From assembly GCA_036704045.1 (NCBI GenBank), contig DATNQM010000002.1:1-64000 (forward strand): a stretch of DNA of 64,000 nucleotides. The letters run 5' to 3'. Both the position numbers and the translations under genes were made by a program. The notes under the pieces were generated by a model. The model was given only the letters and a program-made list of their open reading frames with translations. It ran no database searches and was not told the origin of the DNA. The stretch is from Ancylothrix sp036704045. GTDB taxonomy: Bacteria > Cyanobacteriota > Cyanobacteriia > Cyanobacteriales > Oscillatoriaceae. Shown one piece after another: positions 61,674 through 64,000 of this stretch; position 1 is the first letter of the stretch; every line of letters starts with the position of its first letter.

Positions 61674-63563
61674 TTAATCCCCTTCCCCAACCCCCGCCGG
61701 CATAGGAATTTCCTCAACCTCCGGCAACTTTTCTAAACTCAAACGCACAGAATTAGACCCCGATAAACGCTTCAATAACTTCGGTTTCGGATCATGCAGC
61801 AAATAAATAATCCTATCCCCCACAAGCCATCCCTCACAAGCCGGCATTACCTGTAAATTTCCCTCTCTTTCCCTTAGCAAAGGCACCAACTCACCCGAAC
61901 GAATCAAAGCCTGCAAATGCGCCTCCTGAAACTCAAAACCCGCCCGTTTTAACAACGTTTCTCCTAACTTCACCTCCCCATCATTAATAAACTCATTCCA
62001 AACTTTACAAGACACCTCTGGCATAAAAGCCTGTTGAACTTTAGCAGAATTTCCCCCACATTCCCCAGGAAAAACCGCCAAAACTCTAGGCGGATGAAAT
62101 TCCTCAAAAACCCGCTGCGCCAGGACAAAATTTACCTCCCCATTACTCGTCATCGCCAAAAAAGTACCCATCGAAGCAATACCCGCCTCTTCCAAAACCT
62201 TTGTATCCAAAGCACTACTCAAAAACACCGGCAAATCTTCCGCCTCCGCCTCCTTACAAGCCTCTGGATTTGTATCAATCAAAACCACCCTTTCATCCCT
62301 TTCTTTAAACAGCCGCGCAATCAACCTAGAAAGAGGATTAGAACCCACAATCACCGCCCCAGTTGCCTTTGTAGACGTAATACCCAACCATTTTGCAACA
62401 AAACCAGCCGTTAACCCTTGCACAAACACCGTAATAATAATCGTCAAAAACACCAAAGCCTTAATCGAATCACCGCCATTAATTCCTTTTTGAGTTAACA
62501 AAATTGCAAACAAAGAAGCCACCGAAGCCGAAACAATACCCCTAGGCGCAATCCAACAAACAAACAACTTTTGTCGCCAATTTAACTCACTATTAATTGT
62601 GCAACTCCAAACATTAATTGGACGCACAACAAACATCAAAACCATCACCGTCAAAACACTCCCCCAACCCAACGCCACCAAACTTGCCAACGACAAATCA
62701 GCCGCCAACAAAATAAATAAAACCGACACCGCTAAAATCGTCAATTGCCCCTTAAATCGGCGCAATAATCTTTCTTCTGGCAACGACGCCGAACGCAACA
62801 CCAAACCCGCCACCACCGTTGCCATCAAACCGGCCTCACTGCGGATTTCTTGCGCCAAACCAAACAAACCCCACAAGCCAGCTAAAACCACTAAATTTTT
62901 TAATTCTTCCGAAAGAAACTGCGCTTTTTTGAGAAAAAAACCCAACCCCCAACCACCGGCAGCCCCAATCAATCCCCCAACACCTAATCGCAGCGTCAAA
63001 CCCGTAATTAACTTCAGCGGATCCGCATCCCCATTTAAAATAATATCCAACACCAAAACCGCTAAAATTGCCCCCACCGGATCAATTAAAACCCCTTCAC
63101 CTTCAAGTAAAGTAGCAACTTGTTTTTCCACCTGAACTTGCTTTAATAAAGGGCCAATCACCGTAGGGCCCGTTACCACCACCAAAGACGCATATAAAAA
63201 CGCAATTGGCCAGGGAAATTCACTCAACCAATGGGCAGCCATTCCCCCACCCATCAAAGTAATTAAGGTACCAATCGTCACTAAATTGCGTAAACTACTC
63301 GAAACTTCCCCCAAGTCTCGCCATTCCAAATTTAGCCCCCCCTCAAATAAAATTAATGCCACAGAAAGGGAAACCATGACTTCTAAACCATTACCCAACA
63401 ATTGCGGGTGAAGAATTCCCAAGCCATCGGAACCAAAAACTATCCCAAACAGCAACAAAAAAACAATGCTGGGAACCTTGAGATAACTGGCGATTACTTG
63501 CGCTGCAATTCCTGCCAAAACAGTCAGTACCATTAACAGCGTAATATCAAACGTTGTATCCAT
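61674..63563 (-). CDS. CPA1-type cation:proton antiporter with TrkA-N domain
   Basis: 629 residues. The first 400 form 12-13 helices with LILFEGGLNL, VVTGPTVIGPLL, EGEGVLIDPVGAI and APRGIVSASVASL, the core motifs of NhaP-like Na+/H+ (or K+/H+) antiporters. Residues about 405-530 are a TrkA-N (RCK) nucleotide-binding domain, GAVIVGSNPLSRLIARLF and VVLIDTNPE, though the usual GxGxxG is modified to VGSNPLSR. A further cytosolic domain ends the protein. Ligand gating by nucleotide is inferred. mltA lies 21 bp upstream on the same strand. Confidence 0.92.
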   Translation of the reverse strand: MDTTFDITLLMVLTVLAGIAAQVIASYLKVPSIVFLLLFGIVFGSDGLGILHPQLLGNGLEVMVSLSVALILFEGGLNLEWRDLGEVSSSLRNLVTIGTLITLMGGGMAAHWLSEFPWPIAFLYASLVVVTGPTVIGPLLKQVQVEKQVATLLEGEGVLIDPVGAILAVLVLDIILNGDADPLKLITGLTLRLGVGGLIGAAGGWGLGFFLKKAQFLSEELKNLVVLAGLWGLFGLAQEIRSEAGLMATVVAGLVLRSASLPEERLLRRFKGQLTILAVSVLFILLAADLSLASLVALGWGSVLTVMVLMFVVRPINVWSCTINSELNWRQKLFVCWIAPRGIVSASVASLFAILLTQKGINGGDSIKALVFLTIIITVFVQGLTAGFVAKWLGITSTKATGAVIVGSNPLSRLIARLFKERDERVVLIDTNPEACKEAEAEDLPVFLSSALDTKVLEEAGIASMGTFLAMTSNGEVNFVLAQRVFEEFHPPRVLAVFPGECGGNSAKVQQAFMPEVSCKVWNEFINDGEVKLGETLLKRAGFEFQEAHLQALIRSGELVPLLREREGNLQVMPACEGWLVGDRIIYLLHDPKPKLLKRLSGSNSVRLSLEKLPEVEEIPMPAGVGEGD

Positions 63564-63584
63564 AAGCCTTGAGTAGAGTGGGCA

Positions 63585-64000
63585 TTACCCACCGGCATCT
63601 TTTGCAGAACTTAGCCGAGGATGGTGCTTTAATAGCAGGTAGTATAACCGGCCCCTTGAACCGGTCACACCTGCTCTAGCAGATGCCTGTGGGCCAATTC
63701 CTTGATAGTAATCTACCCGATCTGGGCCTTTAATCGCACTTCCAGCATCCTGATCGAGTACATATCTACTAACTAAACGTTGTTCCACTTGTCCATATTC
63801 GTTGATAATTGGCAACTTCGTATGAATTAATGCCAACCCCCCCGCCGGCATTATCGCTTTATCTGTTGCAATACTTCGTTCACTTGTCACCGGCAATTGT
63901 AAAGCGCCGGTTGGTCTTGCGCTTGCCTTTTCCGTAAAAAAAATAAACCGATTATTACGCGGTAAATAATTACTTAATTCCCCTGGATTGACACGAAAAT
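63585..64000 (-). CDS. mltA: Membrane-bound lytic transglycosylase A, C-terminal part
   Basis: The frame is open from the window end to the stop at 63585, so the start lies beyond base 64000; a TTG at 63896 is internal. The visible 138 residues are the MltA-specific and 3D region: NNRFIFFTEK, GALQLPVTSERSIATD, MPAGGLALIHTKLP, and DQDAGSAIKGPDRVDYYQGIG, in which the first Asp of the DxDxGxAIKG stretch corresponds to the catalytic Asp. MltA cleaves glycan strands to anhydro-muropeptides. The antiporter gene follows 21 bp downstream and is probably co-transcribed. Confidence 0.9.
   Translation of the reverse strand, partial: FRVNPGELSNYLPRNNRFIFFTEKASARPTGALQLPVTSERSIATDKAIMPAGGLALIHTKLPIINEYGQVEQRLVSRYVLDQDAGSAIKGPDRVDYYQGIGPQASARAGVTGSRGRLYYLLLKHHPRLSSAKDAGG

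Overview
The window reads as the chromosome of a filamentous, Oscillatoriales-like cyanobacterium; the family content supports 'cyanobacterium' strongly and the order only loosely. Direct markers are petN (a 29-residue cytochrome b6f subunit), a PucC/LhaA-type transporter, a MenG/UbiE methyltransferase, the cyanobacterial DUF2605/DUF2973 pair, a ThrRS without TGS domain, fused RibBA, a Mo-nitro_C protein, a multi-PAS/GAF histidine kinase and heptanucleotide repeats. The DNA is AT-rich, yet the hexamer RCCGGY is strikingly frequent, while the usual cyanobacterial HIP1 octamer was not seen.

Layout. 1-5.4 kb: a partial hypothetical gene, thrB, a small Trp-rich hypothetical gene, thrS and the DUF2605/DUF2973 pair. 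5.4-12.7 kb (minus strand): a GH65 phosphorylase fused to beta-phosphoglucomutase, a glycogen-debranching-like hydrolase, an isoprenylcysteine methyltransferase-like membrane enzyme and an aldo/keto reductase. 13-16 kb: a DNA-phosphorothioation-associated putative methyltransferase with a duplicated module on both sides of the catalytic core, facing an M15-like peptidase. 16-19 kb: a secreted six-repeat TolB-like propeller, a ChaN-like protein and an inositol-monophosphatase-family enzyme. 19-27 kb (minus): PucC, a long carotenoid oxygenase and a 1296-residue soluble-adenylyl-cyclase-like protein. 27.5-31.2 kb: argC, a decayed XRE regulator and ribBA. 31.4-34 kb: small secreted or membrane proteins, a GST and a low-complexity lipoprotein. 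34.5-37.1 kb: an FtsL-like candidate followed by ftsI. 37-43.7 kb: a YyaL-type thioredoxin-domain protein, an RTX calcium-binding protein, a DMT transporter and a CDF metal transporter. 43.7-47.6 kb: a triple DnaA-box cluster, guaA, cbiD and recR. 47.7-51.5 kb: a beta-helix protein, a pseudokinase and a Mo-nitro_C protein. 51.9-55.6 kb: menG, a DUF445 protein whose start codon lies inside a heptamer repeat, a decayed Rpn-type nuclease, a methyltransferase and a truncated Rossmann protein. 55.8-64 kb: a large sensor kinase, a small membrane protein, petN, an AI-2E-family permease, a CPA1 antiporter with TrkA-N domain and the 3' part of mltA.

Most genes are housekeeping or metabolic with few clear operons. 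Plausible functional groups are the GH65-PGM and debranching pair (glucan/disaccharide breakdown), carotenoid oxygenase plus PucC (pigments), FtsL-like plus FtsI (septum) and MltA plus antiporter (envelope/ion balance). No tRNA, rRNA, CRISPR array or intact insertion sequence was recognised. The points most worth following are the duplicated-module phosphorothioation-associated protein, the three regularly spaced TTTTCCACA boxes between convergent genes, the recR gene lacking a canonical start, and the short dispersed palindromes.
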